From Rhizobium johnstonii 3841 (lineage in GTDB: Bacteria; Pseudomonadota; Alphaproteobacteria; Rhizobiales; Rhizobiaceae): a stretch of 64,000 nucleotides of DNA. The notes below the pieces were generated by a model that saw nothing but the letters and a program-made list of their open reading frames with translations, was not told the DNA's origin and made no database searches. Positions 9,015-20,203 of the stretch are shown in pieces (the first letter of the stretch is position 1; the number at the start of each line of letters is the position of its first letter). Both the position numbers and the translations under genes were made by a program. Location of the stretch: the NCBI RefSeq assembly GCF_000009265.1, contig NC_008380.1, forward strand, positions 935,501 to 999,500, read 5' to 3'.

Positions 9015-9111
9015 TCGATTCCGGTCTTGAGATCAAGGGCCTTCGCCCTTGCCGCTCCCCGCCCAATCCGCTAGGAAACCGCCACTGTCACAGTCAGTGG
9101 AATTGCCGGAA

Positions 9112-10683
9112 ATGAACGACAAGCAGAAGAAACCGCAAAAGCTCAAGGCCCGCCTGCCGCGCGGCTTCGTCGACCGGACGGCCGGCGATATCCGCGCCGT
9201 CAACGAGATGACGGCAAAGATCCGGGAAGTCTATGAGCATTATGGTTTCGATCCGCTCGAAACGCCGCTGTTCGAATATACCGATGCGCTCGGCAAGTTC
9301 CTGCCCGACAGCGACCGGCCGAACGAGGGCGTGTTCTCGCTGCAGGACGATGACGAGCAATGGATGTCGCTGCGTTACGACCTGACGGCGCCGCTCGCCC
9401 GTCATGTCGCTGAGAATTTCAACGAGATCCAGCTGCCCTATCGCACCTATCGCGCCGGCTACGTCTTCCGCAACGAGAAGCCGGGACCGGGCCGTTTTCG
9501 CCAGTTCATGCAGTTCGATGCCGATACCGTCGGCGCGCCTGGTGTTCAGGCCGATGCCGAAATGTGCATGATGATGGCCGATACGCTGGAAGCCCTCGGT
9601 ATCAAGCGCGGCGACTATGTCATCCGCGTCAACAACCGCAAGGTTCTGGATGGCGTGCTCGAGGCGATCGGTCTCGGCGGCGACGACAAGGCCGGCCAGC
9701 GGCTCAACGTGCTGCGCGCCATCGACAAGCTCGACAAGTTTGGCCCGGAGGGAGTGGCCCTGCTGCTCGGTCCCGGCCGCAAGGATGAATCCGGCGACTT
9801 CACCAAGGGCGCCGGTCTCGACAAGGAGCAGATCGACAAGGTGCTGTTCTTTGTCGGCATCACGGACTATGGCGAAAGCGCTGTCCGTCTCGCCGAGTTG
9901 GTTGCGGGAACCGCCAGGGGTGGCGAAGGCGTCGAGGAGCTGAATTTCATTGGTGCGCTGGTGACCAGCGCCGGCTATGGCCCTGACCGCATCAAGATCG
10001 ACCCCTCCGTCGTGCGCGGCCTCGAATATTATACAGGCCCGGTCTATGAGGCCGAACTGACCTTCGACGTCACCAACGAAAAGGGCGAGAAGGTCGTCTT
10101 CGGTTCGGTCGGCGGCGGCGGCCGTTATGACGGCCTCGTCTCCCGCTTCATGGGCCAGCCGGTTCCGGCGACGGGCTTTTCGATCGGCGTCTCCAGGCTG
10201 ATGACGGCGCTGAAGAACCTCGGCAAGCTCGGCGCCAGCGAGGTCATCGAGCCGGTGCTGGTGACCGTCATGGACGGCGATGTCGAGGCGATGGGCCGCT
10301 ATCAGAAGATGACGCAGGAACTGCGCGCCGCCGGCATCCGCGCCGAGATGTTCCAGGGCAATTGGAAGAAGTTCGGCAACCAGCTGAAATATGCCGATCG
10401 CCGCGGCTGCCCCGTCGCCATCATCCAGGGCGGCGACGAACGTGCGACAAGCGTCGTGCAGATCAAGGATCTGATCGAAGGCAAGCGGCTCTCCGGCGAG
10501 ATCGAGGACAATGCCAGCTGGCGCGAAGCGCGCGTGGCACAGGAAACGGCGCCGGAAGCCGACCTCGTGGCCAAGGTCAGGGAGATCCTTGCTGCGCAGG
10601 CCGAGGATCGGAAGCGAGCGGCCTACGGCTTCGCACTTCCATATGATCCCGCCCAAGTCGGTGACACTGATGAGAACGCTTGA
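9112..10683 (+). CDS. hisS: Histidyl-tRNA synthetase
   Basis: A 523-residue class II synthetase that charges tRNA-His. Motif 2 is [14 protein letters not shown], the histidine-binding segment is [11 protein letters not shown], and motif 3 lies around FSIGVSRL; a C-terminal anticodon-binding domain begins near residue 395. The ATG at 9112 is preferred because upstream codons back to 9049 carry non-conserved sequence. It leads an apparent hisS-hisZ-hisG group, but a 180-bp RIME-like element separates it from hisZ, so cotranscription is uncertain. Confidence 0.96.
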
Positions 10684-10863
10684 GAGGAATCTCCCCTTCT
10701 CCCCTCGGGGAGAAGGTGGCCCGAAGGGTCGGATGAGGGGGCATCACGGCAGAAGCTGTCCTTCGCTCGCCGCTCAGGACATTCGTCGTTTACACTCCTC
10801 ATCCCCCTCATCTGCCCTGTCGGGCATCTTCTCCCCGCTGGGGAGAAGAGGGAAGTCAAGCCA
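10684..10863. repeat. RIME-like palindromic intergenic element
   Basis: The stretch between hisS and hisZ holds two complex palindromes. The left one carries CCCCTTCTCCCCTCGGGGAG and GGCCCGAAGGGTCGGATGAG; the right one carries CCTCATCCCCCTCATCTGCC, CCTGTCGGGCATC and CTCCCCGCTGGGGAGAAG. The two arms are inverted relative to each other. This matches the rhizobial intergenic mosaic element (RIME) described in Rhizobium and Sinorhizobium. It may form RNA hairpins in a hisS-hisZ transcript. Confidence 0.85.
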
Positions 10864-11985
10864 ATGCCCCTGATCAATCTCCCCGACTTCGCCAACGACC
10901 TCATCGCCGAATTCGTCGAGCGCAACGCCGAGCGCATCGATACGCCTGTCATTCAGCCGGCCGAACCTTTCCTTGATATCGCCGGCGAGGATCTGCGCCG
11001 CCGCATCTTCATGACGGAGAGTGAAACCGGGGCCAGCCTTTGCCTGCGTCCCGAGTTCACCATTCCCGTCTGTCTGCGCCACATCGAGACGGCGACCGGC
11101 ACACCGAAGCGCTATGCCTATCTCGGCGAGGTTTTCCGCCAGCGTCGCGACGGCGCCAATGAATTCTATCAGGCCGGCATCGAGGATCTGGGCGATATCG
11201 ACCTGTCAAACGCCGACGCCCGCGCCATCGGCGATGCCACCGGCATTCTCGCCCGCCTGCTGCCGGGCCGGCACTTAGCCGTGACATTGGGCGACCAGGC
11301 TGTGTTCGAGGCTGTCGTCCAGGCGCTCGGCCTGCCGCTCGGCTGGCAGAAGCGCCTGATCCACGCCTTCGGCAATATGACCCAGCTGGAAGCACTGCTT
11401 GCCAGCCTCGTCAGCCCGCAATTCGTCACCGGGCTGGACGATGATATCGCCAGGCTTGTCGCCTCCGGCGACGAGCAGGCGCTCGTCGCCCATCTCGAGC
11501 GCGAGATGCAGAAGACCGGCTATTCGACGAATGCCGGCCGCTCGGCCCTGGAGATCGCCCGACGGCTCAAGGAAAAGCTCATCCTGTCCGAAACGCGCCT
11601 CGACGATGCCGCCTTCCATGTGCTGGAAGAGTTCCTGTCGCTCGACGTGCCGCTCGTCAATGCGTCCGCGGCCCTTTCCGGTTTCGCCGATGCTGCCGGC
11701 CTGAAACTCGGCAATGCGCTCTCCCGCTTCAACGGCCGCGTTGCAGCGCTTTCCAATGCCGGCGTCGATCTTTCCTGCCTCGACTACCGCGCCGCCTTCG
11801 GACGGCCGCTCGACTATTACACCGGCCTCGTCTTCGAGGTGACGGTGGAAGGCTCGACCGCGGTTCTGGCCGGCGGCGGCCGCTTCGATCGGCTCCTGAC
11901 TTTCCTCGGTGCGACGGACCGCATCCCGGCCGTCGGCTTCTCTTTCTGGCTCGACCGCATCGAAACCGAAAGGGCAGCCGCATGA
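10864..11985 (+). CDS. hisZ: ATP phosphoribosyltransferase regulatory subunit
   Basis: A 373-residue HisRS-like protein without aminoacylation function that forms a hetero-complex with short-form HisG and carries the histidine feedback site. It keeps the class II fold ([31 protein letters not shown], and YYTGLVFEV near the end) but has no anticodon-binding domain. Its stop overlaps the hisG start in an ATGA, so the two subunits are translationally coupled, consistent with fixed stoichiometry. Confidence 0.93.
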   Translation: MPLINLPDFANDLIAEFVERNAERIDTPVIQPAEPFLDIAGEDLRRRIFMTESETGASLCLRPEFTIPVCLRHIETATGTPKRYAYLGEVFRQRRDGANEFYQAGIEDLGDIDLSNADARAIGDATGILARLLPGRHLAVTLGDQAVFEAVVQALGLPLGWQKRLIHAFGNMTQLEALLASLVSPQFVTGLDDDIARLVASGDEQALVAHLEREMQKTGYSTNAGRSALEIARRLKEKLILSETRLDDAAFHVLEEFLSLDVPLVNASAALSGFADAAGLKLGNALSRFNGRVAALSNAGVDLSCLDYRAAFGRPLDYYTGLVFEVTVEGSTAVLAGGGRFDRLLTFLGATDRIPAVGFSFWLDRIETERAAA

Positions 11986-12677
11986 CCATCACCATCGCGC
12001 TTCCCTCCAAGGGCCGGATGAAGGAAGACGCTTCGGCGATCTTCGAACGTGCCGGCATGACGATTTCTGCGGTCGGCAACGATCGCTCTTATCGCGGCCG
12101 CGTTGAAGGCTGGGACGATGTGGAAATCGCCTTCCTCTCGGCCTCCGAAATCTCCCGTGAAATCGGCAACGGCACCGTCGATTTCGGCGTCACCGGCGAG
12201 GATCTGATGCGGGAGGGTTTTGCCGAGGTCGACAAGCGCGTCGAATTCTGCGCCCGCCTCGGCTTCGGCCATGCCGATGTCGTCGTTGCCGTGCCGGAGA
12301 TCTGGCTCGATGTCGACACCATGGCCGATCTCGTCGACGTTGCCGCCGATTTCCGCGCCCGCCACGGCCGGCGCCTGGCCATCGCCACCAAATACTGGCG
12401 GCTGACCCAGCAGTTCTTTTCGAGCCAGCACGGCATCCAGCTTTATCGCATCGTCGAAAGCTTGGGCGCCACCGAGGGCGCTCCCGCCTCCGGCTCGGCC
12501 GATATCATCGTCGATATCACCTCCACCGGCTCGACACTGCGCGCCAACCACCTGAAGGTGCTCCAGGACGGCGTCATCTTGCATTCGCAGGCCTGCCTGG
12601 TGCGCGCCCGCAAGGAGGGCCATGCCGGCGAACCCGCTGTGCAGGCGATCATCGAAGCAGTGCGCTCCGCCCTCTGA
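11982..12677 (+). CDS. hisG: ATP phosphoribosyltransferase, short catalytic subunit
   Basis: A 231-residue enzyme for the first step of histidine synthesis (ATP + PRPP to phosphoribosyl-ATP). It lacks the C-terminal regulatory ACT-like domain of long HisG, so it needs HisZ, which is immediately upstream with a 4-bp overlap. The PRPP loop is [18 protein letters not shown], and [12 protein letters not shown] is the family N-terminus. The remaining his genes are not in this window. Confidence 0.95.
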   Translation: MTITIALPSKGRMKEDASAIFERAGMTISAVGNDRSYRGRVEGWDDVEIAFLSASEISREIGNGTVDFGVTGEDLMREGFAEVDKRVEFCARLGFGHADVVVAVPEIWLDVDTMADLVDVAADFRARHGRRLAIATKYWRLTQQFFSSQHGIQLYRIVESLGATEGAPASGSADIIVDITSTGSTLRANHLKVLQDGVILHSQACLVRARKEGHAGEPAVQAIIEAVRSAL

Positions 12678-12703
12678 TCTCAGTCATAAAAGCATAGAAA
12701 AAT

Positions 12704-12723
12704 CCGCCGTCTGATGACGGCGG
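12704..12723. terminator. Terminator hairpin between hisG and doxX
   Basis: A perfect 8-bp stem CCGCCGTC / GACGGCGG with a TGAT loop. On the minus strand it is followed by ATTTTTC, so it is a good terminator for the DoxX gene; on the plus strand the T-run is weak but it may still stop hisG transcripts. Confidence 0.7.
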
Positions 12724-12755
12724 GTTCTGTATGTCCGGGAGGATGTCTGCTGGCG

Positions 12756-13193
12756 TTACGCAGCCGCGTAGGCACCGCGGCGGGCGTCGAGCGAGTAGGC
12801 GCCTGCGCCGTTGGTGGCGAGCATGATATAGGCGCCGGCGAGCGTGATGTTCTTCATGAGATTGACGAAGTTCAGGCCGTTGATCCAGCCGTTAGCCGCA
12901 GCCGGGAAATCCGGAACGTTGACCGGCGCAAGGTGGAAGACGAGGCCGGTGAAAACACAGAAGACGGCGAGCAGCCAGCCGACGATGCGGACCTGGAAGC
13001 CGACGAGCACGGCAATGCCGGTTGCGAGTTCGAAGAGGCCGGCGAGATAGGCGAGCGCGGTGGAAGCCGGAAGGCCGGCACCGGCGATCATGCCTGCGGT
13101 CGAGGCCGGATCGGTCACCTTGCCGAAGCCGGCGAAGATGAACATGAAGGAAAGCAGGATACGGGCAATGAGGATGATGACGTTGTTCGACAT
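12756..13193 (-). CDS. DoxX family membrane protein
   Basis: A 145-residue integral membrane protein with four hydrophobic segments (about residues 4-24, 45-65, 70-92 and 107-130). The N-terminal NVIILIARILLSFMFIFAGF and the following FGKV segment are the DoxX/SURF4 pattern. The family is linked to redox and thiol stress in several bacteria, but the biochemical role is unclear. It is a lone gene, divergent from a GST gene 310 bp away, which is a loose contextual hint at oxidative stress. Confidence 0.88.
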   Translation of the reverse strand: MSNNVIILIARILLSFMFIFAGFGKVTDPASTAGMIAGAGLPASTALAYLAGLFELATGIAVLVGFQVRIVGWLLAVFCVFTGLVFHLAPVNVPDFPAAANGWINGLNFVNLMKNITLAGAYIMLATNGAGAYSLDARRGAYAAA

Positions 13194-13335
13194 GGACGTT
13201 GTCTCCGTTTCAAGGACTTTGGAGATCTTGGTGCCCCGGCACCGGTTCGACCTCGGATGCCTCTATGTCGCTCTTTTCTTGCGTTGTGGAAAGATAAACG
13301 GAAGCGGACACTTCGTTCACTAATATCGAACGATC

Positions 13336-13442
13336 TCCAAAGCGCGTCGCGTTCGACTGCTTTCATGCGACGCGCTTGGATCTTTTGTTCTCATGCATGT
13401 CGTTGTCCCAAAACCGCTGCACACTTTTGGGCGACATGCATT
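13336..13442. repeat. Rhizobial intergenic palindromic repeat
   Basis: Two linked inverted repeats lie in the 309-bp gap between doxX and the GST gene. The first is AAAGCGCGTCGC ... GCGACGCGCTT; the second is ATGCATGTCG ... CGACATGCAT around CCCAAAACCGCTGCACAC. The same family recurs, more or less decayed, near 43.5 kb, 47.34 kb and, as two copies, at 56.6 kb. The rest of this gap holds no recognisable gene. Confidence 0.7.
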
Positions 13443-13507
13443 GGCCGCCGCCTGCTTGCCTTTGTCGGGCCCGGTTTTTATGGTCGGCGCCCAACATGGA
13501 GAATCCG

Positions 13508-14218
13508 ATGGCAGATCTTTCCGCATTTCCGATCACGACGCGCTGGCCGGCGAAAAATCCCGACATCATCCAGCTCTATTCCCTGCAGACGCCGAATGGG
13601 GTGAAGGTCTCCGTCGCCCTCGAAGAACTCGGCCTTGCCTATGAGCCGCATTATATTTCCTTTGCCGCCAACGAGCAGAAGTCGCCGGAATTCGAATCTC
13701 TGAACCCGAACGGCCGCATTCCGGCGATCATCGATCCGAACGGTCCGGACGGAAAGCCGATCGGCCTTTTCGAATCCGGCGCCATCCTGCTTTATCTCGC
13801 CGAAAAAACCGGCAAGCTCATCCCTGCCGATGCCGCCGGCCGATATGAAACCATCCAGTGGGTGTTTTTCCAGATGGCGGGCATCGGCCCGATGTTCGGC
13901 CAGTTCGGCCATTTCTACAAATTTGCCGCCGACAAGGTCGCCAACAATTCCTACCCGGTGGAGCGTTATCGCGATGAATCCAAACGCCTGCTCGGTGTGC
14001 TCGAAGACCGGTTGAAGGGCCGTCAGTGGATCATGGGCGACCAGTACACGATCGCCGACATCACCACCTTCACCTGGGTTCGCGGCGCCGATATTTTCTA
14101 TGGCGGCCGCGAGGTTCTCGAATACACGAAATTCCCCGCCGTCTCGGATTGGCTGGAGCGCTGCATCGCTCGTCCGGCAAGTGCCAGGGGCCTCAACATA
14201 CCGGTCAAGCCGGAGTAG
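13508..14218 (+). CDS. Glutathione S-transferase, YghU/YfcG-like
   Basis: A 236-residue cytosolic GST. The N-terminal thioredoxin-fold part starts after a short extension (IQLYSLQTPNGVKVSVALEE), with Thr/Asn in TPNG where nu-class GSTs such as YfcG and YghU bind glutathione; LFESGAILLYLAEK completes the G-site and the helical C-domain follows. The ATG at 13508 has GGAGAA six bases upstream, better than upstream in-frame ATGs at 13496 and 13376. Nu-class enzymes often act as disulfide-bond reductases; the substrate here is unknown. Confidence 0.9.
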   Translation: MADLSAFPITTRWPAKNPDIIQLYSLQTPNGVKVSVALEELGLAYEPHYISFAANEQKSPEFESLNPNGRIPAIIDPNGPDGKPIGLFESGAILLYLAEKTGKLIPADAAGRYETIQWVFFQMAGIGPMFGQFGHFYKFAADKVANNSYPVERYRDESKRLLGVLEDRLKGRQWIMGDQYTIADITTFTWVRGADIFYGGREVLEYTKFPAVSDWLERCIARPASARGLNIPVKPE

Positions 14219-14241
14219 CGAACGGATCGCCGGAAAGCACG

Positions 14242-14272
14242 AAGGCCGCCCTCGATGCGGCCTTTTATCTTG
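14242..14272 (+). terminator. Intrinsic terminator after the GST gene
   Basis: The stem AAGGCCGC / GCGGCCTT with a 7-8 base loop is followed by TTATCTTGATTT on the plus strand, 23 bp after the stop codon. Confidence 0.75.
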
Positions 14273-14281
14273 ATTTCCGGC

Positions 14282-14728
14282 CTATCGCCGGCTTGATATC
14301 TGCTTTGCGCCTTCCAGCTTGAAGCGCGGAAATACGAAGACGCCGACCATGCTGCCGCTGAATTTTTCTTCCAGACCGTTGGACTCGCCCATGCAGAAGA
14401 GCGGCTGGCGAAAGCCGTTCGGCATGATGATCGTCGTCGAAAAACAGAAGGAGGAGCAGAGCGTCGCCGCCTGCTCGAACAGCTCCAATATGTGGCTGCG
14501 GTCCTTGGCATCATAGCAGCGGATCAGGCTGAGCAGTCCGCATTCCTGTGCGGCGAGGCCGTGCAGCATCGCGCTCCACTCGCCGAGACGGAGCATGCCG
14601 CTCGAAAAATCTCCAGTCCAGGCTTCGGAAACGGAAAACTGCGCCAACATCTCGTGATTTTGATTGGCGTCATCAAACGAGCCGGGCGTCAAAGGTACGG
14701 CTGTATTGGCTCTGGCGATCTTAAACAA
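14282..14728 (-). CDS. Hypothetical protein, possible PAS-type fold
   Basis: A conserved-looking protein of 148 residues if it starts at the TTG at 14728, which has GGGAG about seven bases upstream; a GTG start at 14776 would add 16 residues of weaker character. Residues after about 30 contain WTGDFSSGMLRLGEW, a Cys-containing helix (EQAATLCSSFCFSTT) and LFCMGESNGLE followed by GVFVFPRF. The beta-rich second half is reminiscent of a small PAS-like sensor, but no motif is decisive. It is convergent with the GST gene and not assigned a function. Confidence 0.5.
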   Translation of the reverse strand: MFKIARANTAVPLTPGSFDDANQNHEMLAQFSVSEAWTGDFSSGMLRLGEWSAMLHGLAAQECGLLSLIRCYDAKDRSHILELFEQAATLCSSFCFSTTIIMPNGFRQPLFCMGESNGLEEKFSGSMVGVFVFPRFKLEGAKQISSRR

Positions 14729-15287
14729 GGCGTTCTCCCGTTCGGATGCGGCTCCCGCCGCACGCTCGGCAAACACAAAGAAACAGGATCACGCAGCAGC
14801 GGGCATGATGCCCGCGCTTCATCCGGCGATTATTGCCACGGCCATCTGGCCTCCGTAACCGGAGCCCCTCGAAGCCGAACGTTCACGTATCGCCTTCCGC
14901 GCTCCGGCCTCGTCTATTGGCGAAAAATTATCGCCGGGCGCGCTTTAATTGCAGCGCGGATTTATAGGGGCTTTTGGACAAACGGCAACGGCTTTTTAAG
15001 GGGTATTCGGATCGGCCTCATTTCGGGAGATGCCTGCATCTTCGGCCTATTTCGCGAGAATTGGCATGGGAAGATCATCCTTGAGACCTTTGCAAACGTT
15101 TTCACCCCCCGTCAGGCCGGAAATGTTGCAGCAGCACTGCGATCTCTCGCATGTCGGCAGGCTGAGAAATACGCAGGCAGCGCAAGTTTGGCGCAAGCTT
15201 CGTGCCCGGGGCCCGTAAGAGGGAGCCGGGCAGGCGTTCGTCGGCTATGCAAATCACTGTGCCGTACATCGAATCGCTTTGGGCAAA
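14729..15287. other. Intergenic stretch without a recognised gene
   Basis: About 560 bp between the small hypothetical gene and the groEL terminator. A plus-strand frame crosses it but is Arg/Ala/Gly-rich with no sensible domain, so it is treated as chance. The only distinct motif is GCAAACGTTTTC near 15094, which resembles a LacI-family operator half-palindrome. No tRNA cloverleaf was found. Confidence 0.4.
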
Positions 15288-15316
15288 AGAAAAAGGGCGG
15301 CCCGAGGGCCGCCCTT
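15285..15316 (-). terminator. Intrinsic terminator of the groESL operon
   Basis: On the minus strand a GC-rich stem GGGCGGCCC / GGGCCGCCC runs into TTTTTCTTTTG. It lies about 150 bp beyond the groEL stop because a duplicated groEL tail and a 79-bp insert stand between them. Confidence 0.8.
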
Positions 15317-15360
15317 CCTGTTCCTGATGCCGGAATAGTAGTCAGTGATGGCTTTCGCCG

Positions 15361-17148
<1,788 letters not shown>

Positions 17149-17178
17149 TCAGCCATTTCGGGAAAGCAGGTCGGCCGA

Positions 17179-17475
17179 TCAGCCGATGATGCCCATGATG
17201 TCGGCTTCCTTCATGATCAGAAGGTCTTCGCCGTCGATCTTGACTTCGGTGCCGGACCACTTGCCGAACAGGATGCGGTCGCCAGCCTTCACGTCGAGTG
17301 CGACGACCTTGCCGGACTCATCGCGCGCGCCGGAGCCGACGGCGACGATTTCGCCTTCCTGCGGCTTTTCCTTGGCGGTATCGGGAATGATGATGCCGCC
17401 CTTGGTCTTGGCTTCGGACTCAACGCGGCGAACAACGACGCGGTCGTGAAGGGGGCGGAAGTTGGTGCTTGCCAT
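17179..17475 (-). CDS. groES: 10 kDa co-chaperonin
   Basis: A 98-residue co-chaperonin that caps the GroEL ring. [20 protein letters not shown] gives the N-terminal strand and start of the mobile loop, which continues with [36 protein letters not shown] is the conserved C-terminal half. It is the first gene of the operon, 58 bp downstream of the CIRCE operator. Confidence 0.97.
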   Translation of the reverse strand: MASTNFRPLHDRVVVRRVESEAKTKGGIIIPDTAKEKPQEGEIVAVGSGARDESGKVVALDVKAGDRILFGKWSGTEVKIDGEDLLIMKEADIMGIIG

Positions 17476-17533
17476 TGTCTAATCCCTCGATCGAATGACA
17501 TTCGCGGACCGGAGTGGCCCACATGGATAGATG

Positions 17534-17560
17534 TTAGCACTCCCTTGCGGTGAGTGCTAG
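17534..17560 (-). promoter_or_regulatory. CIRCE operator of groESL
   Basis: TTAGCACTC, a 9-bp spacer and GAGTGCTAG: one mismatch from the canonical CIRCE palindrome bound by the heat-shock repressor HrcA. It lies just downstream of the -10 box, where HrcA binding would block transcription at normal temperature. Confidence 0.95.
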
Positions 17561-17567
17561 CGACGAG

Positions 17568-17596
17568 CATTTAGGGATGGCTCCGCGAGGAGTCAA
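17568..17596 (-). promoter_or_regulatory. Sigma-70 promoter of groESL
   Basis: On the minus strand TTGACT (17596-17591) and TAAATG (17573-17568) are separated by 17 bp. The predicted start falls at the edge of the CIRCE palindrome. Confidence 0.7.
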
Positions 17597-17869
17597 TGAG
17601 AGCAATCACGAATTTTTGTGCCGGAATTGTGAAGAGGCCGGAGAATAGTGCGAGATTGCGGCCGAAAACCAGGTGCTGCCGAACTTTGCCGAACTCGTCC
17701 GCCATCGGCGATCTGCCGCTTGGCGATAATCGTCAAAACCCTTAGCCCTTCCGCTCTGCCGGACCGTCGTTCGAGCTCCTCGCATTGGGCCGACAGCGAA
17801 GAAAATGCCTTGCCATCGCCTTTCGCCTTTGCAATGTCACCGGTGACTGAAGCAAATCGGGAAATCGGG
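17597..17869. other. Intergenic region between groESL promoter and HAD-IIA gene
   Basis: About 270 bp between divergent genes. It should contain the plus-strand promoter of the HAD-IIA/ribF pair, but no convincing boxes or small gene were recognised. Confidence 0.4.
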
Positions 17870-18718
17870 ATGGCCAAGCGGATAGAAAACTTCTCGGAGA
17901 TATCAGGTCACTATGATGTGGTGCTCTGCGATGTCTGGGGCGTCGTTCACAACGGCGTCGATCCGTTCCCGAAGGCGGCCGCAGCCCTTGAAGCGGCACG
18001 CGACAGCGGTCTAGCCGTCGTCCTCATTACCAATTCGCCGCGCCTTTCCTGGCAGGTGGTCGAGCAACTGCGCCAGATCGGCGTTCCCGACAGCGCCTAT
18101 GACAGGATCGTCACCTCTGGCGACGTCACGCGCGGTTTGATCGCCGAAGGGCCGAAGACCGTCTTTCTGTTCGGCCCCGAGCGCGACAAGGCGCTGCTCG
18201 AAGGCATCGGCGTCGAGCGCCGGCCGGCGGGCGAAGCGCAATCGCTGGTCTGCACCGGCTTTTTCGACGACGAGACGGAGAAGCCGGAGGATTACACCGA
18301 TATGCTTCTCGATTTCAAAGCCCGCGACGTGCCGATGATCTGCGCCAATCCCGACCTCATTGTCGAGCGCGGCCATCGCATCATCCCCTGCGCAGGCGCC
18401 ATGGCCGCCCATTACGAGCAGCTTGGCGGCAAAACCCGCATCGCCGGCAAGCCGCACCGGCCGATCTACGAGGCGACGCTAGCGGCTGCCCGCGAGCTTC
18501 GCGGCGATTTCCCAGTCGACCGCGTGCTGGCAATCGGCGACGGCATGCCGACCGATGTGCGCGGCGCCTTGAATTACGGCCTCGACCTCCTCTACATCAG
18601 CGGCGGTATCCACGCTAAGGAATACACTCTCAACGGCGAGACCGACGAGGCGATCCTCAAAGCCTATCTCGAACGGGAAAAAGCCGCGCCGAAGTGGTGG
18701 ATGCCCCGCCTTGCATGA
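17870..18718 (+). CDS. HAD class IIA hydrolase (TIGR01459 type)
   Basis: A 282-residue phosphatase of the NagD-like HAD branch. Motif I is LCDVWGVVHNG, with the second Asp position replaced by Val/Trp as in this subfamily; motif II is the Thr in VLITNSPR; the C2 cap occupies about residues 80-200; AIGDGMPTDVRGA is motif IV. The start at 17870 begins MAKRIENF; longer upstream frame is low-quality. It precedes ribF by 30 bp on the same strand, so a link with FMN/FAD metabolism is possible but unproven. Confidence 0.88.
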   Translation: MAKRIENFSEISGHYDVVLCDVWGVVHNGVDPFPKAAAALEAARDSGLAVVLITNSPRLSWQVVEQLRQIGVPDSAYDRIVTSGDVTRGLIAEGPKTVFLFGPERDKALLEGIGVERRPAGEAQSLVCTGFFDDETEKPEDYTDMLLDFKARDVPMICANPDLIVERGHRIIPCAGAMAAHYEQLGGKTRIAGKPHRPIYEATLAAARELRGDFPVDRVLAIGDGMPTDVRGALNYGLDLLYISGGIHAKEYTLNGETDEAILKAYLEREKAAPKWWMPRLA

Positions 18719-18748
18719 AGACACGCCTGCATGAAGAGAAGCCAGCCG

Positions 18749-19732
18749 ATGACCGTCTTCCACCGCAATGAAACCCGGGAACCCCTACCCCCCCATCTGA
18801 AGGGCGGCGTCATTGCCATCGGCAATTTCGATGGCGTGCACCGCGGCCATCAATCGGTGTTGAGCCGGGCGCTGGAGATCTCCAAGACGCGCGGTATCCC
18901 CGCTTTGGTGCTGACCTTCGAGCCGCATCCGCGCACGGTCTTCCGACCGCAGACACCGGTCTTTCGCCTGACGCCGGCGCCGTTGAAGGCCCGCATCCTG
19001 GAAACGCTGGGTTTCAGCGCTGTCATCGAATATCCCTTCGATTACGAATTTTCGCAGCGCTCGGCCGATGATTTCATCCATTCGATCCTGAAGGATTGGC
19101 TCGGCGCCTCCGAAGTCGTCACCGGCTTCGATTTCCATTTTGGCCGCGGCCGCGAGGGCGGTCCGGCTTTCCTCATGAATGCCGGTCATACCTATGGCTT
19201 CGGCGTCACCCTGATCGATGCCTTTCGCGACGAAAACGCCGATGTCGTGTCTTCGAGCCATATCCGCGCGCTGCTGAAGGAGGGCAATGTCAGCGAAGTC
19301 GCCGGCATGCTCGGTTACCGCTATACGGTGGAAGCCGAGGTGATCGATGGCGAAAAGCTCGGCCGGCAGCTGGGTTTTCCCACGGCCAACATGCGCCTGC
19401 CGCCGGAGGTCGATCTTGCCGCCGGCATCTACGCCGTCCGCTTCCGCCGCCAGGACGGCACGCTCCACGATGCCGTCGCAAGCTATGGCCGCCGCCCGAC
19501 GGTGACGGAAAACGGCGCACCGCTGCTCGAAACCTATCTTTTCGATTTCAGCGGCGATCTCTACGGCCAGCTCTGCTCCGTCTCGTTCTTCGGCTATCTC
19601 CGCCCTGAGCTGAAATTCGACGGCCTCGATCCGCTGGTCGCCCAGATCAAGCGTGATGAGGAAGAGGCGAGGGCGCTGCTTGCGGGTGTTAAGCCACTCG
19701 GCACTCTTGATCAGAAACTGTGCTTTTCCTGA
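18749..19732 (+). CDS. ribF: Bifunctional riboflavin kinase / FAD synthetase
   Basis: A 327-residue enzyme that phosphorylates riboflavin to FMN and adenylates FMN to FAD. The N-terminal nucleotidyltransferase domain has AIGNFDGVHRGH and the C-terminal flavokinase domain has GRQLGFPTANM. ATG at 18749 (MTVFHRNE) is preferred; an in-frame ATG at 18731 would add six residues. It is probably cotranscribed with the preceding HAD gene. In other rhizobia ribF commonly precedes ileS; here a toxin-antitoxin pair on the other strand lies between them. Confidence 0.94.
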   Translation: MTVFHRNETREPLPPHLKGGVIAIGNFDGVHRGHQSVLSRALEISKTRGIPALVLTFEPHPRTVFRPQTPVFRLTPAPLKARILETLGFSAVIEYPFDYEFSQRSADDFIHSILKDWLGASEVVTGFDFHFGRGREGGPAFLMNAGHTYGFGVTLIDAFRDENADVVSSSHIRALLKEGNVSEVAGMLGYRYTVEAEVIDGEKLGRQLGFPTANMRLPPEVDLAAGIYAVRFRRQDGTLHDAVASYGRRPTVTENGAPLLETYLFDFSGDLYGQLCSVSFFGYLRPELKFDGLDPLVAQIKRDEEEARALLAGVKPLGTLDQKLCFS

Positions 19733-19744
19733 GGTCGCCTTGAG

Positions 19745-20203
19745 TTATCTCCGGCTCAGTGGAAACTGACCGGGATCGTTCGTCCATGGATCGAAGATCG
19801 CCGCGCCGGAGAAGCGCGTATCCCTGACGTTTCGCGTCACCAGATAGAGATTGTACTCGATTGCGGTGGCGGCGAGCATCGTGTCGACAACCGACGGCGC
19901 ATGTCCGGTCTTGAGTTTTACCCGCCCCGAAATGACGCCCCAGTGCCTGACGGCTGCGTCGCTCAGCGAAAGAACGCGTTGTGCAAACCTCTCCTCCAGC
20001 GCATCGCGGGAGGCCGCATAACGATAGCGATTTTGATCGCCCTCAGGCAGGTTTTCGATGCCCTTGTCATATTCCGCCAGCGTGAGGATACTGATAAACA
20101 TCCGCTCCTCGTCTTGAGCCGCAGCCCAGGATTTGACGGAAGGTGCGCCGTTTGGATTGATCAGCGCGGCAATGACATTGGTATCGAGCAGCCAGCCGAT
20201 CAC
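19745..20203 (-). CDS. vapC: VapC-type PIN-domain toxin
   Basis: A 152-residue PIN-domain ribonuclease. The acidic active site can be read as Asp in WLLDTNV, Glu in LTLAEYDKGIE, Asp in VVDTMLAATA and the Asn/Asp in VTRNVRDTRF. Toxins of this family cleave tRNA or rRNA to stop translation. It overlaps the upstream antitoxin by four bases (ATGA), the usual coupling. The target is unknown. Confidence 0.9.
   Translation of the reverse strand: MIGWLLDTNVIAALINPNGAPSVKSWAAAQDEERMFISILTLAEYDKGIENLPEGDQNRYRYAASRDALEERFAQRVLSLSDAAVRHWGVISGRVKLKTGHAPSVVDTMLAATAIEYNLYLVTRNVRDTRFSGAAIFDPWTNDPGQFPLSRR

Noticed and set aside
9094..10656. 520-residue minus-strand frame over hisS
   Set aside because: Shadow of hisS; no recognisable motif.
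13225..13260. tRNA-like GGTTCGA segment
   Set aside because: No acceptor or anticodon stem could be folded around it.
15088..15105. LacI-type operator GCAAACGTTTTC
   Set aside because: A single partial palindrome with no adjacent target promoter or regulator.
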